Below are positions 10,447 through 23,430 of a stretch of 64,000 bases of DNA, piece after piece. Origin of the DNA: Leptasterias polaris (Eukaryota; Echinodermata; Asteroidea; Forcipulatida; Asteriidae); the NCBI GenBank assembly GCA_037783415.1, contig JAZGTN010000027.1, positions 3,000,001-3,064,000 on the forward strand, given 5' to 3'. Each line of letters begins with the position of its first letter. The stretch's first letter is position 1. A model generated the notes under the pieces. It was not told the DNA's origin. It did not search any database and saw only the letters and a program-made list of their open reading frames with translations. A program made the position numbers and the translations under genes.

Positions 10447-13400
10447 TTAAATGGAAGCTGCCATCATTTCTGGCTTGATGAAATCTTGGTTGGTAACCGA
10501 AGTAAACTGGTTTTCTGCAATGATAAACAAAATGAAGGTCATAAGTAATTTTCATTAACATCTTTGCTAGTCAAGCATTGTTAGCCACATGTAGAGGGTA
10601 TAGCTGACAAACCCATTGTTAAAACAATGGAACCTTTGCATTGACCGCCATCACTGAGGTCAAACAATGGAAGCATGAACGCGCCACGCTCACCTCAGTG
10701 ATGGCGCTATTTGAGTCTTGTGACGTCATTTGCAAGGGGGTCTATAGACTACATGCTTTTTGCAAAATAGGTAAACAAGCTTTATTTAATAATGGTAATT
10801 TTAGCCTTCAGCAATATTTTTGCCATTATCCCTTAATAAAAAACACATATGAACTTTTCATGTGTACATTCTTAACGGCAATCTTCAAATGTGTCTAGTC
10901 AGATATTTTGTGTAACTGCATCAATACTTTTTAACAGATGTTAAATTTGCATTGGGGATAAGGAATATGGGTTTAGCCCTTGTGTGTTAAGTACTTTTTC
11001 CGATTCCTGGGAAAAAGTCAACAGGCATAGAATTCGAACTGCCTCCAAGTACCTGTCAATCTTGGTGGTCTAGTGGTAAGACATCTTCTCTAGAGTGGCA
11101 AAGGTTGTGGGTTCGAATCCAACGCGAGTAATATGCCTGTGGATTTGTTTTCACAGGTATCGGGTAAATATGTATGGGTAAAACCAATATGCATCGATAC
11201 TATTTTGACCCTGAGTCAAATGTGTGTCTTACCTTCAGCTATGTCTCTGTGGAAGAAGTGACTCTGTTGAGGTTTGACTGGCTTCATCTGCATGTGTTGC
11301 ATTGTTAATAACTGAGCATTGGTGAAACTGCAAAATACAAACCAAGATAAAAACATTGATTAAGATTAATAATAAGGGCATTCGGTCGGCATTATAATCG
11401 GATAGACGAAATGCAAATCTCTGCTTGTACTGTGGCTAGTAATTCCACTGTCAGCTATGCAAACTTGCCTCAATAATGGCTGTTGTTGGAGTCGAGATCT
11501 CAAATTACAAGACCGTGACCTCAACATTTCTAGATCTTAAAATTGCTGAGACCGTGATCAAGACCTTCAACACTTGCTTTCATTGAGACAAGCAAGTGGG
11601 AATTGTCATACATAGTCCTGCCATCGCTTCATTGTGACTTTTCTGTAGCCATCATCTCAACAAGTCTATCCAATGATAGTGCTATTATTTTATTTATTTA
11701 CCTTCTTTGATCGATTGGTCGATAGTCATTTCTCATCAGGGATGCTGTGTGTGATGAGGACACAGAGTCAGGGACCTGCTCAAGTGTAAGGGACCGTATA
11801 AACTGATGGTAGTTGACTTTATCATCACCATGCTTATCACACCTGGAATAAAAGAATGTAAACAAGTCGGTCAAAATACTTTCTTAATTATAGCCTAAAT
11901 GTGGGTCCCTTATTTTTTTATGGCAGAATCAAACATGTTCATCCCTACGCTTCCTCTCATTTTTTTTTCTCTTTTGTCAATAATAAATCTAAATGAAACT
12001 TTACTAGAGTTTACTCCTTAACTAACCATTAGGGCCCAATTTCAGAAAGCTGTTTAACAGAAACTAGTGCTTAGCAAATTTGTCTGTTGAGCAAAAAATA
12101 ACAGGGAACCGGTGACAAACAGTACACAATACATGGTATAAGTATAAGCAATAGGTTTCTGAGCTAAGCAATTTTTGTGCGAAACTTTGCCCAGGTTTCC
12201 CCCTTGTTTGTGCAAAAAATAGCAGGGAGGTTTTTTAATGGCACAATCAAAAGGATGCTCGGTTATCCAATTCTGTGTCCAGATAAGAGTGATGTGTATA
12301 AAGCTGAATCTATTGGTTGATTTATCATCTTTGTTTTCGGTAGGGACTAAAATTTGCCTCAACATCCTCTCAAAAGAACCGATGGTGTATCAATTTGACA
12401 CTTCTGTTTACAAAGTCTGTTGGACTAACAAGTTCTGTACAGATATTGAGAATATAATAATTGCTACCTCTGAATAAGACGATCCAAGATGTTTGCGCTA
12501 ACATTAATCTTGAACTTGCTGCATGCATCTTTGAGTTTCCTCCTTGCCACGTGACCGGTATGCTCAGGGTCCATCTCCATGACGACTCGACGGAGTTTGA
12601 TGTGAAGTGGATCAGATGGATTTGGCGCCCTTTGAAAAAAAAAAAATACATTCATGTAATAATTATTGGAAATGCCAACAAAATTGATCAATGTTGTGAT
12701 TTGTTTTTGATTTTTTTAAAATACTTTTTATAGCACTAACAGGACCAATGTCCTGTACAATATGTCCATTTCAAATGCTTCAATTTTTTTTAGAAAAACC
12801 AACACTTGGAAATGTAACTAAATACTTGTATTGGTCTACACACTGTAGGCCAAATTTGAGGGCACTGTTCTAGTTTTCATTGACTTACGTGTTGTAGTAG
12901 GATCTCTTTGCCAGCCGGATGCTGTCGAATATTCCTGGCGCCATCGGATTCCCGCTCAAATCTTCCGTGTTTTGACTACAGAATAGGGATGAATTAAAAG
13001 GCAAGTAAGTCAAGGAACTGGATGCTTATTATGACAGCGATGGCATGAACAAAAAAGTCACTTTCAAAAGCCACTTTTAGTCTAAGAACAATTATTAGGT
13101 GTGCAGTAATGGAGAGATGTGATAAGGGGCAACACGGGTTAATCGTTTTTGACATATTATTAAGACAAAATAATCGTTAATCGGTTTTTTTAAATTAAAG
13201 ATTGGGAGAGGGGAATAGGCTACTGTTGCCTAAATATAATTGGATTAGGACTGACAGCAACATATAATGGTTTTTCTAAAGGTTTTTAATTCCAAATAAA
13301 GTATATTATTTGAAATTTAAAAAATAATACCATCTGTCTTTTCGTACCTGATCATTTGATGTGGATAATTCGGCTCGCCTTGATTTTTCGTTCCTGCCGC

Positions 13401-16400
13401 CGGAGTCTCATCCCCGACGGCCCTGCACTCAACGAAGTTATCCTTGGCCTCCGTGCTATGTTCGGTGACGTCATTACCAAACTTAAAATGCACCCTCCTG
13501 CTGTCTTTGACCCGCTCACTGTTCTCGGCTTTGAATGCCGTCAGCTTTTGCTCTGTCTCTTCGGGCATGGACAGATTGTAGCCGGTGTACGCCTCGATCG
13601 TCTCCGATCTACCGGGCATGTTTGCCGGGTATGGAAGGGCCCCGTCGCCGTCTAAATAACGGTACTTCGGTAAAGGTGGTGCTATGGTGACTTTGGTGGA
13701 AGGTGCAAATTTGACGTAACTTTCATGTGATACTGCATGTCAAAGATGAAAAATAGGTTGGAAATGTTATTCATTTCTTCTTTAAAAGGTGACAACATCA
13801 AAGTGAAATCCACAAACAAATCATACGTATGTTTTGTCATGGATTTTGTGCATTTTCATTTACTTGCTTATAGGGCCTATTTGATCGAAAACATGGTCAA
13901 CAAAAATGCTCAGTTTACAAACGCTACTTTATTTGTGGATAATTGGTAGGGGCTACCGGTATAAATACAATTACATTGATTAGTTTCAAGATGGATTAAA
14001 AGTAATATATTTTTGAATCACTAATCCTGTGCTTTGTTTCTATAGCACCTGTTCCTTAAACAAAGCTTGAAATAATATTGAATATGATTATACTTACATG
14101 AATGATGTCTGTCCTTGGCATCCCTGTTTTTATCACACGTCAATATAACGCTATTTTTATCATGGCGCTCTTTATTCGTCAACCCTTGTTTATCCCTCGT
14201 CACAAGCTGTTCAGGAAAATGGGGAAATTATTTCATAAATCAAATGAATTGAATCTATAGTTATTTAGTATAACAGTTATTCAAGGACAGGTGGCCATTT
14301 CAAACTTCAACTTTGTATATCTTTTGTTTAAAGGGTGTCTTATTTTAAGCTTAAAGGTATTATACAGGATTGGCAGAGCTGACAAAATAATCACAGACAG
14401 TGTTCATGTTTTGTGTAATCAACCACATACATGAAATAACAAACCTGTGAAAATTTGAGCTCAATTGGTCATCGAGGTCACGAGAAAATAGTGAAAAGAG
14501 ACCTTATGTGTTTTCTGTTTTTCAAACATCGAGTTTATTATCGCGCGCGATAAAAACTATTGTTTTACTCATTTTTCAGAAACGATAGCATTTTAGGCAG
14601 AAATATTTTAAGGAACCCTTTCTACCATTACTTACTTTAAATCATGTAAGTTATGTGTGAATCTGTGAACATTTGTGTTTTTCGATCTTACCAATAGTGT
14701 ACAGGGCCTTTAAATAGCTGATTAAATTAACAGCTAAGTGTCTTTTACAAAACGTAAGTTGTTCAAAAAGAAATTACTTTTAAAGAGTTGACACTGAATG
14801 ATCCCCTTGTGGCAACTTATCTCTGGGGTGTTTTAAGTGATATCCTTTTTTTGCATCTCCAGTAGTGGGTATACTTTGTTTTAAAATATCACTTGAAAGA
14901 ACAAAGGTATATTTTATGATCATAGACTTACAATGCTGCGTAGTTGTACCCTGTCCACTTCTTGGAAGTTGACAAAATCACTTTGCTTTGTGCTCAGTCC
15001 GACCACGTCCGGCTTCTGCATTCTATGCATAACCTAAAAGTAAACAAGTATACGTTTGAAATTTTTGATTTGATAATATAAGGGAATGACAATATCAAAT
15101 ATTTCTTTAGTTGTCTTTCAGAAAAAATTATGCACACAATAAATTACTACACACACAAAAGGAATAGTTTGTCTACTTTAGCCTCACTCCGAGTTTGTCA
15201 CGTTTTCTGGTCGAGTAACACTGACAATCCGGGTCAAAATTATGGCCTATGTGTTTTTCACTCGTATTCCGGGCCACGTTTCCCCTAATGCGTCGTGGGA
15301 GCCGGAACTTTTTACACCCCGGCTCTTTTCTTGTCAATTTGACTCGGGATTTACAGCAACAAAATAAAAAGAACACTGTCTTGATTCTCAAGAGGTTTTG
15401 AAGCTTTTACAAAGAAAAAGTTACAGTGACAAATTGGGATTTGAAATGTACTTTACCTCGGATGACTTTGGACCTTGCTCTTTGGTAGGTTTCTCGTCGG
15501 CTTTTAGAATCTGCGAGTCATAGTCTTTTTTGTAAATAGTGCCTGACCTCTCCTCGTCGGTACCAAACTATAGCGCAACAAATAAATAATGCAAACATAA
15601 ATAATATAGGCCTATCATGATATTCTCTCTTTCTATACTAGAGGGTTCATGGTTTTGTCATTTTAAGATGCCAAATCTGACCACCACCTTTTACCCACGT
15701 TACAACTACAAACTTAACCATGCTTGAGTGAATAAATAACTAGTGAAAAAATGGCAGGCGGAAGGGAACATTTTTCCGTCTGCGTTTTAAGCTTGTCGAG
15801 CGCAGACTTTAATTTCAAATAGGCCTACCTTAAAATGTACGGAGGTTTGATAGTCCTTGCCCGATGATGCGTTTACCAGGACGGTGCTGGAACCACCAGA
15901 GCCCCCGGCACTCCTGACTGCTGATACATCCCTGGCAAAACTCGGCTTTACATCCTTGGCATTGGAAATGTAGGCCGGAACAGCTTTAACTGTAAGAAGA
16001 GAAAGTTATATTATAGGTAAGTCTGAAGTTATCAATTTTGTCGCAGTTTTTCAATTTACATCAAATGTTGATGCTTTCATCAATTAAATAATAACACCAT
16101 CAAACAATTTATTTTTTGGCTGTTAAATATGGGCCTACACATAAATCAATGGTTTCTCTCGTTATGACACAAAATATAATCTTATTTGGATAGGCCTACT
16201 ACATAGGACACTATTTTTGATCGTAAACTTGAGTGAAAAAGTGGCAGTCACTTCAGCATTTTTCCCAATCATGTACTTTCTCTCACTTTGATGTAATTAC
16301 TCGGCGTCTCCCATTATCATATGCCATTCTACTTACGGTTATACTGGCGGATGAAATCTAAGTAGTCGATTGTCTTTCCAGGTCCTTCCCTCGTAGACTT

Positions 16401-19400
16401 TAATACTTCATCTAGGACAGGTTGCGGTATGGGTTCTAATAAACTGTTACACGCACGCTGCAGAGATTCCTTATTGATGTAGCCGGTTCTAATTTGTAGG
16501 GGGGGGGAAAGAAAGAAAATTAGGGGTTTTACCTCGAAATTAAGTTCTGCTAAAACAAAAACAAGATTTATTATGTTGTTGGAAGCTATCAATTTGGTGC
16601 ATCAAGAATACAGTGGTGTGCAACTTGTCTCGCGTGTTTTCAGACGGTGTTACGCCAGAGACTACTTGCATGGCAATACAAACTTACTTCATGACGTCAT
16701 ATTGCAAAAGGATGTCTTTCAAGATGGCGTCGTTGTTCAAGAGGGTAACCATTGTCGCCTTCATCGCCTCATCTTCGGGGTTAGGGGTTAGGATCATCTC
16801 ATCTTTAATGCTTGCTCTGGAAAAAGTATAAATGTGATCAATTTACAAACTAAAAGAAAAATCTTGTTCGTGTGTGTGGCGTAAATGCAGCGTTTTATAA
16901 AGGCGGCGTAATCCACCGAGTGGGCGCAGCCTGATGGATCGGCTTAGCAGAAGAAATTAAAAAAAGAAATAAAAACTTTTAAATAAATAACTTTCAAGCA
17001 AGTTCTGTAATTCTGTTTTTTCTCAGAACATTTATTTGTAATAAGCAAACTTGTGCGCTTAATACAGACTCCATGAAATATTCCCTATTCATTGATAAAG
17101 AGTAACCTACTTGATTTCGTTTCAAGGAATTTAGCCAAAAGATCTCATATCTGTCATGCTTTGTGATTTGTAAGCTCAAATTTGGCGGGAAATATTCTGT
17201 CATCCTGAACACTCACTTCAATGTGTTGGCATCTTGCAGGAAACGTCCCTTTGCGATTTGTGTTGGTTCGATGAATGCCGCGGCTTTGGGCTCTTTGGGC
17301 ATGGCGTCATAATCTCTCTGGAACGTTGACAACTTGGGCTTAGGAGCTAAGAAACGAAACACAAAAGTAATGGTTTAATATATTTGATTCATAAAATTGG
17401 GCACCTTATTATTATTTTTAACCATTTGCGTTGGATAATTTTGCAACGAGCTGTACCGTATTCGTATTCGGAGCTCACTGCATAGTTTGTCGACAAGCCC
17501 CTCGCATTCAGTTTGCCCAGAACGGACAAGTTCTTAATGTCATGGACTAACACAAGCCACACCGTAACTTTTTATGAGTGTCAACTCTTTAGATTTTTTT
17601 TATTCACATCCACTACAATAATATTCCACCAAATTACTCAATGTTTTCTAACCTGTGACATTGTAATCTCCTCTTCTGAATACGTAAGATTCTCTTTCTT
17701 CTTCCAGCATCTTACGGACCATAGAAGATGGTTCCATGGGCTCCGTCTTGGACCTTTGTAAGGCAAGGGTCGATGGAAGGGGCTCTAGACGTATGCTGGA
17801 ACGGGGTCTCCCGGAGTTGAACGATGAAATGGTCTCAGTTTGAAAGCTATAGAAAGCAACAACAAAAATGTAAGCTCATCGATGAAGTTTGCTTTATTTA
17901 TTGTATTTTTTTCTATGGGAAATTGCAAAAAATATTAGTCCATAATACCAATTGCAACAATATTTGTATAAGCTCGCGCTGTGACAATTTTCAAAATGTT
18001 ACGGGTGGCCAAAAAAAAATCAACATTTATGGGTAAACTTATTTCAAAAGGGCACTAACGGGATCCAACCATAAATATTACACCGTTATTATACCGGGTT
18101 TTGTTGAAGAGAACACAAGTCATACCAACTACATTTTTGTGTGTGTAAAGTTTTTGGGGGTTTTTCAACCTGTATATTTTATGGTAATTGTTTGACAGAC
18201 ACCCATGCTGCCATTATACAATCACCGTAAAATTAATAGAATTTTGTTACTGAAAACCTATTATCTCGTAATTATTTTGTAAGTTATGAGAGAATGGCTT
18301 TACCAAAATAATTGGATATAAAATTGTAAAACACTTACTTTGGGTTATCGTTGCCAAAATTTAAATGTGTGGTTCGGATGTCTTTTACGTTTCGTCGACG
18401 CATCTCTGTTCTTGCCTTTTGTAGATCGGGTAGAGTGGATTCTCGCTGCAGAGTCTAAGGCAGAAAAGGGGAATTGAGCAGCATGAGTTATTTAGTTCAC
18501 TATAAACCAAAACGGGTTCTGAAGATAGCCGGAAATGTTAATTATACTTTGGGGAGATTATATTAAAGTTTCGGATTCTCAGTCGAGGGAAATTAGAATT
18601 GGTTCTTACTTTGCTGAAATCTGAATTGTAGAACGAAGAACCGAACGTCTGGTCGCGGAAGAATCTTGGGTTCATGTCCTGCAATTAAAATGAAGAGATT
18701 ATACAATAACTTATTATGATACCTCTTAGTTCATTTAACGAGTTAGCAAAAATGGTTTTGTGAACATTATCCTTTAATTATTTCAACATGACCTTTTACA
18801 AAAATTCTGCACTTACCGGTAAATTTATTTGATTTTCCGGCCGGGTCGCTAATTTCTGTGGAAAATAATGAAGAGAGATAATGATTATGTAACAATTAAA
18901 AATAAGATTTTTAAAAAGATTGATAATTACACCGTAACTTTACTCGCACCATTAAAGTTTTCTTAAGCCAAAAGAGACAAGTTAGGCCTATTGGAAGAAT
19001 ATTCTTTGCCTTAAATGCCTATAGAGGCCCAGTTTTTAATTATTCATTATCTTGTTTTCAGCTTACCCTTTGCGTTTCGTGTTTCCTGTAGTCGTTACTC
19101 GTCAGTGACTTGAGGTACAGTCCGTTGTCCACTGACGCTCCTTCCCCTCGCATCTCAAAATGGGCCTGGTTCTGTTGAGAAAAAATTAGGAACATTAAAG
19201 TTTGGAATCATACAACTATAAAAGTAAGGTTTTGTTGTTGTTTTGTGTGGGGGTTTTTATTGTTCAAAACAGTACTGTATTAAACATACCTGTAGCCCGG
19301 AGTCCAATGACAATGATGTAATCTTGTCTGGTTGTGTACCCTTGGGAGAGAAAACAAAACATATTGTTAACATCTTTGAGATATTTTGATCAATTTTCAA

Positions 19401-22348
19401 GAAGCTAATAATATTCGCTATTTTTGTTCACACTAACTCGAACCTAGTCAACTTATCAATCTCCATGAACGAACAAATCACATTGAATGACCGTGTGATT
19501 CGGACGCAATTTTGTGAACCTTGAGTTCAAATGTATACAACTTTACAAGCGGGGAACTTCTGCGAGATTTGTACACTACAACTTACAAGTACAAGGTCTT
19601 GAATTGTGAAAAAGCCTTATTGTCTGTGATTATATTACTATTTTTTCATTATTTTTCTTGGCTAAAAAGTAACAGTTGTTAGTGCACCGTTTGGCCAAAA
19701 AATTCCGATAGACCAAGTTGCAATAATATAGGCTATTGTAGATGCAAATTATAATAAGGAGGCTGCGCTGATGGAAGCCAAGAACTTATCATAATCATGG
19801 GTTATTTGGTTTCATCAAGCAAATCGAACTTGGCGATCTTAAACGAAATTCTTCTCTTCTAACCAATCACGTCAAACCGTTCGCTACTACAGCTAATAAT
19901 ATTATTATAACAACGTCGCTGCAAGTTTACAAGAAAGTCACGTTCATTGCAACATAGATATTGTAAGTGTCATATTTTCTTGTTAGGCACAGCCTATGTT
20001 GGCGTCTCTAACGCGGCCATTATAACAATCTATTTTTATATTGACAGTAACTGTCAAAGTTTCACATTCTCATATTCTGTTTGTCTGTGACCTAGTTTTT
20101 ACGACCATAAAACACGGACTATACCCAGCTATAACCAGGGCATAATGCCTGAGACGATAACCCCTACACCCAAAGGGGCCCCTCGTGAAAAGCCATGCTC
20201 AACCTCTCAACTCGTCTCCCCCACGAAACTCTCATACAGTCATAGGCCTATTGATTATCCACTACTTTAGTTTCTTGTCAACATGGAAATGTCACTCAAC
20301 GTTATGTTCGCCCAGGCTTTTGTAAATATTGTACAAGTGTATCCATTATACTAAAATTTATAGAGTCGAGTGTGCATTGATCGATAGTTCCTTATATCAG
20401 GTCCAACCGTTGAGACGTGGGGTATTGGAACGCTGGGCATCCAAACGTTGCAACCTAAAGGGAGGCGAGGCCTATAACCCAGTCCGCATCAACATTTACA
20501 CAGCTTTGATTGTTAATAAAGACACGCTTGGTGTTTATTAACTCAAGTCGGTTTTGAATACATAATATTTTCTCATGTAACCTTCACACAAATGATTTGG
20601 GATACCCTTCAATTAAAATATGTTAAAGGATTAAGAAAATCCATTGACTTTATACTTGATTCAAATTGCTAAAAAAAAAAACTTTAGTGGGCGATTTTAA
20701 ACCTGAACGTGTTCATCTTATAAAATTTTGGTGTTCTCAAAACATTTTCGTCAGAAATACTTTGATGTGATTACTCCCAACATGCACTGTCTTGTTTCAA
20801 TTTGCCAAGTGACATTTGAGTTCACAGCCATGAGTTACCGTTTTTTTGTTTTTTTTGAACAAGCAGTCTGTTTCGCCTTAATCTCTTAGCCCAACCATTC
20901 TTTGTTTCTTTTTTTGTTACCAGTGTGAAATTTGTGTGTGAATGTTTTTCATCCTTTGATAACGGATATAAAAAGAACTCGTATTTTAAAGGGCTTACTT
21001 TGTTCTTTTAAAAAAAATTACTACGATTTTATTTTTAATCATTATTTTATTGTTCACCTTTTGGCTGTGATTCTTGATAGAAATTAACCAAAGATGAAAA
21101 GGAGCATATCTGATCAAAAATTGAGTTACTACACTATTTCAACTCTTTTTTAAAGAACAACTACCGCTTTACCGGTAAAATTCCAGGGGTGTATTCAAAA
21201 CTTTCTTGATCTTCTGGATCAAATTCACAAAATAATATAAAATCATTGTCTTGAGGAAAAGGAGTTGGGTTGAACTCGGACGATCGAATAACAAAGTTAA
21301 ATTTAGTTTTTGATAACTTTTACTTTCTGAATCAAGGTTCTCCAAACGATTTTGTCAAATTGTTTTTCTACAGGAAAGAAACATCACGAGATAGTAACTA
21401 ATTGCCATAATGATAATCTCATCGGCTTATGGAACGAATTAATCTAGAGCTTATCTGTTTAATCTCTCCAATTGCGTCACACTCACATTATATACTCAAA
21501 AGTCAGAAGGCCATTGAAACCACGGTGAGTGCATGGTGTTTAATTTATCTCCTGACAATAGATGTTAAAATCTTGTATGGCTTGATTAATTTAATTGGTT
21601 TCTTCTACTCTGCACTACCGTAACTCTACTGAGGGTATAAAGACACGTATTTTTAGTCCCTTGTTACGCGTAAACAGACGGATTCAATTCGGGTGTTATT
21701 AATAATAATAATAATACAAGCATTTGTAAAGCGCCATCTATCTATGTAAACATATTCCGAGGCGCTTTCACACCATAGGCTAAATTAATTGATTATGAAC
21801 AAGTTTATAATGATTCTCTTGACTGTTCATTCGAACCAATTTGTAGGAATGTTTGACAACATTTGAAAAATGATAATGATGTAATAATTTGGAATGGGGG
21901 TGACAATTTGATCAGGGTTCCTTTTTTTACTTCCTTCCATTAAACAAAATCTGTTTATGACATTTCGTTCTAAAAAGTTGAAGGCTACTTTTTGAAACAG
22001 ATTTATGAAATTTAAAGCCAGAATTCCGAAGCATTTGAAATTGTCACTAACTTAAAGTAGGCTTACATTAACAGTAATACCAAACAATGGTCGTTGTTAA
22101 TTTGGTGTAAATAAGTCGAAACGGTAACACTTAATTCAAAATTGGGCTATCACTTACGGTAGACTCACCTTGTAAGCGAATTTTGTCGTGCTCCCCCATG
22201 GTGGTATTTTCGTGCGATCGCTGTTCAAGCTAGAAATGTGGTCCTGAGTCAGCGATGTTCGGAGTGACCGTATTTCATCCACTCTGGAAGCCCCGTACAG
22301 TTGCTCCCTCCTCCTCGCCGTCAACGTAGGGTCGGTAAGGGTACTCAT
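10447..22348 (-). CDS. EF-hand protein with HFxxGxD repeats, predicted ciliary; complete
   Basis: Twenty coding exons on the minus strand, 5' to 3': 22348-22169, 19340-19290, 19171-19067, 18855-18817, 18678-18610, 18454-18339, 17846-17653, 17346-17217, 16816-16688, 16488-16337, 15989-15829, 15567-15457, 15033-14932, 14206-14098, 13732-13348, 12975-12889, 12629-12468, 11842-11702, 11327-11233, 10514-10447. All junctions are GT/AG and keep phase, giving 861 aa from MSTLTDPTLTARRREQ to MMAASI. Residues about 295-388 and 707-800 form two degenerate EF-hand pairs (DPEHTGHVARRKL, DKHGDDKVNYHQF; the last loop position is not Glu, so calcium binding is doubtful). A motif H-F-x-x-G-[NT]-D followed by T/S-rich sequence and D-[FY] recurs near residues 81, 178, 440, 631 and 831. 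No signal peptide or membrane segment is seen. I cannot name the orthologue; EFHB/CFAP-like axonemal proteins are the nearest guess. An in-frame ATG at 22432 could extend the N-terminus by 28 Pro/Ser-rich residues. Confidence 0.85.
10646..10706. repeat. 15-bp perfect inverted repeat
   Basis: CGCCATCACTGAGGT at 10646-10660 and ACCTCAGTGATGGCG at 10692-10706 are perfect inverted copies with a 31-bp spacer. They lie in the last intron of the EF-hand gene. They may be the termini of a very small element or a hairpin. Confidence 0.85.
11055..11130 (+). repeat. tRNA-like SINE head, second family
   Basis: A-box-like TGGTCTAGTGGTAAGACATC and B-box-like GGGTTCGAATCCAACGCGAG are spaced as in a tRNA, but the acceptor stem does not pair and no CCA-terminal context is seen. 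Located in EF-hand gene intron 19. It is read as a tRNA-derived SINE, not a tRNA gene. Confidence 0.55.
12032..12195. repeat. Foldback repeat copy (GGGCCCAATTTCA family)
   Basis: Begins GGGCCCAATTTCAGAAAGC and carries the family interior of TGCTTAGCAAA and CAAGCAATTTTTGTGC words, ending near AACTTTGCCC. Related copies are at 41985, 52372, 53015, 57000, 60145 and 63810. Lies in intron 17 of the EF-hand gene. Confidence 0.65.
14351..14713. mobile_element. TTAA-flanked MITE, 363 bp
   Basis: Starts TTAAAGGTATTATACAGG and ends ATAGTGTACAGGGCCTTTAA, so the termini are inverted and both ends abut TTAA. It has no coding capacity. Related elements with TTAA ends lie at 25222-25628 and 46587-46907. 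TTAA targeting is typical of piggyBac-type transposases. It sits in EF-hand gene intron 13. Confidence 0.75.
21690..21780. repeat. Retrotransposon 3' tail fragment
   Basis: (ATT)n followed by AAAGCGCCATCTATCTATG and ATTCCGAGGCGCTTT closely matches the 3' tail of the non-LTR element at 34995-36095. It is an isolated tail in EF-hand gene intron 1, read as a severely 5'-truncated LINE insertion or a SINE that shares the LINE tail. Confidence 0.7.
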
Positions 22349-22696
22349 TGTGGTGGACGTGCGGCGGTGGGGACAGGACCCCGGGCTGCCCGGTGACGGA
22401 ACGGTGGGTGACGGGTACGGGAAAAACACCAAACTTGTTTCTTGTAAGAGATATAATCCAAGTGAATATCTAAAAATCTGTATGAGAAATCTCCCTTGAA
22501 GAGATGACTAGATTGTTCTTGGAGAAGTTACTTCGTTGTGTGCGTTCATCTGCGCGCTTGCTTACACTGTTTCTCCGCGTGTCGCACAGGGGACGTGTTG
22601 CTGTTTTTTGACATTGTATACGTAACTATAGGCTAGCACTGGACGATGAGCATATGAGGGCGCTGTTCAGACAACGTGATTATTGTCCTGAGGTAC

Positions 22697-22709
22697 GTTG
22701 CTTAGCGAC
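22697..22709. promoter_or_regulatory. RFX X-box candidate of the EF-hand gene
   Basis: GTTGCTTAGCGAC fits the X-box pattern RYYNYY-N(1-3)-RRNRAC on both strands (reverse complement GTCGCTAAGCAAC) and is one base away from the ideal GTTGCTTAGCAAC. It lies 349 bp upstream of the ATG at 22348. RFX/DAF-19 X-boxes mark ciliary gene promoters, so this supports a ciliary role. The transcription start is not known. Confidence 0.5.
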
Positions 22710-22990
22710 GAAGGCCACCTTATAATAAAGAGGGCACCCCCAACATAGAACCTGAGTTTCATTTATGTCCCAGTAGTTTGTACTCATCGATCCGTGTGCT
22801 GTGTGTCTGGATTTTCTTGAAAAGGAAGCCTTGCTACAAAAGAGTTTACCTATTATGTGGACGCATCAGCTGCAAGGCTATAGAGGGTATGAAATCGACT
22901 CGGGGGGCCGGGAGGTGAAGTAGAGCAGCAAAAGAACTTGAAAGAGCTGAACTTCTGGGTTGACGTTATCACGACCTCTGTACCTTAAGC

Positions 22991-23032
22991 CGAAGTGTGT
23001 ACTTTGTCTAATTAGACAAAGTACACACTTCG
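22991..23032. repeat. 42-bp perfect palindrome, no loop
   Basis: The arm CGAAGTGTGTACTTTGTCTAA is followed immediately by its exact reverse complement, making 21-bp arms with no spacer. It is about 640 bp upstream of the EF-hand ATG in non-coding DNA. No matching element ends are evident around it. Confidence 0.97.
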
Positions 23033-23314
23033 TCCATTATCAATCAGTTGAACTAAAAACACCGATTTGTTTGAATATGAAAGCGCCACCGTATCAGTTG
23101 AGTGTATCCCGGAAAAGTCAGTGATAATAATTATGAAGGATTATTATTTGATAATGGTAGTACGCAGTTCTTGTATAGCCCTTTATCACACCTGAGGGTT
23201 TCTCAAAGCACAAATATTTTCTTTTCTACGCGGTATGTGGAGTATGTAATTATGTTCGTAATGATATAGTAATGTATATTTAATTGGTTTGCAGTTCCGA
23301 TAGTAATGGTTAAG

Positions 23315-23430
23315 TCACGGTCTCTTGCTTAATGAAACAACAGTTTTAAGACCAGGACTTGAACCCACACTCTGCTGGTCAGAAACACAAAATCTTGAGT
23401 CCAGTCCGCTTGACAGCTCGGCCATTAATG
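23315..23430 (-). repeat. tRNA-derived SINE copy, minus strand
   Basis: Reads on the minus strand as a B-box-like GGGTTCAAGTCCTGGTCTTA preceded by GTTTCTGACCAGCAGAGTGT, the same head as the copy at 59400. Open frames over it arise from the repeat and are not genes. Confidence 0.75.

Noticed and set aside
22346..22432. Upstream in-frame ATG at 22432 as the start of the EF-hand protein
   Set aside because: The extra 28 residues are Pro/Ser-rich and look like translated 5' UTR; MSTLTDP at 22348 is the more natural start. Not excluded.
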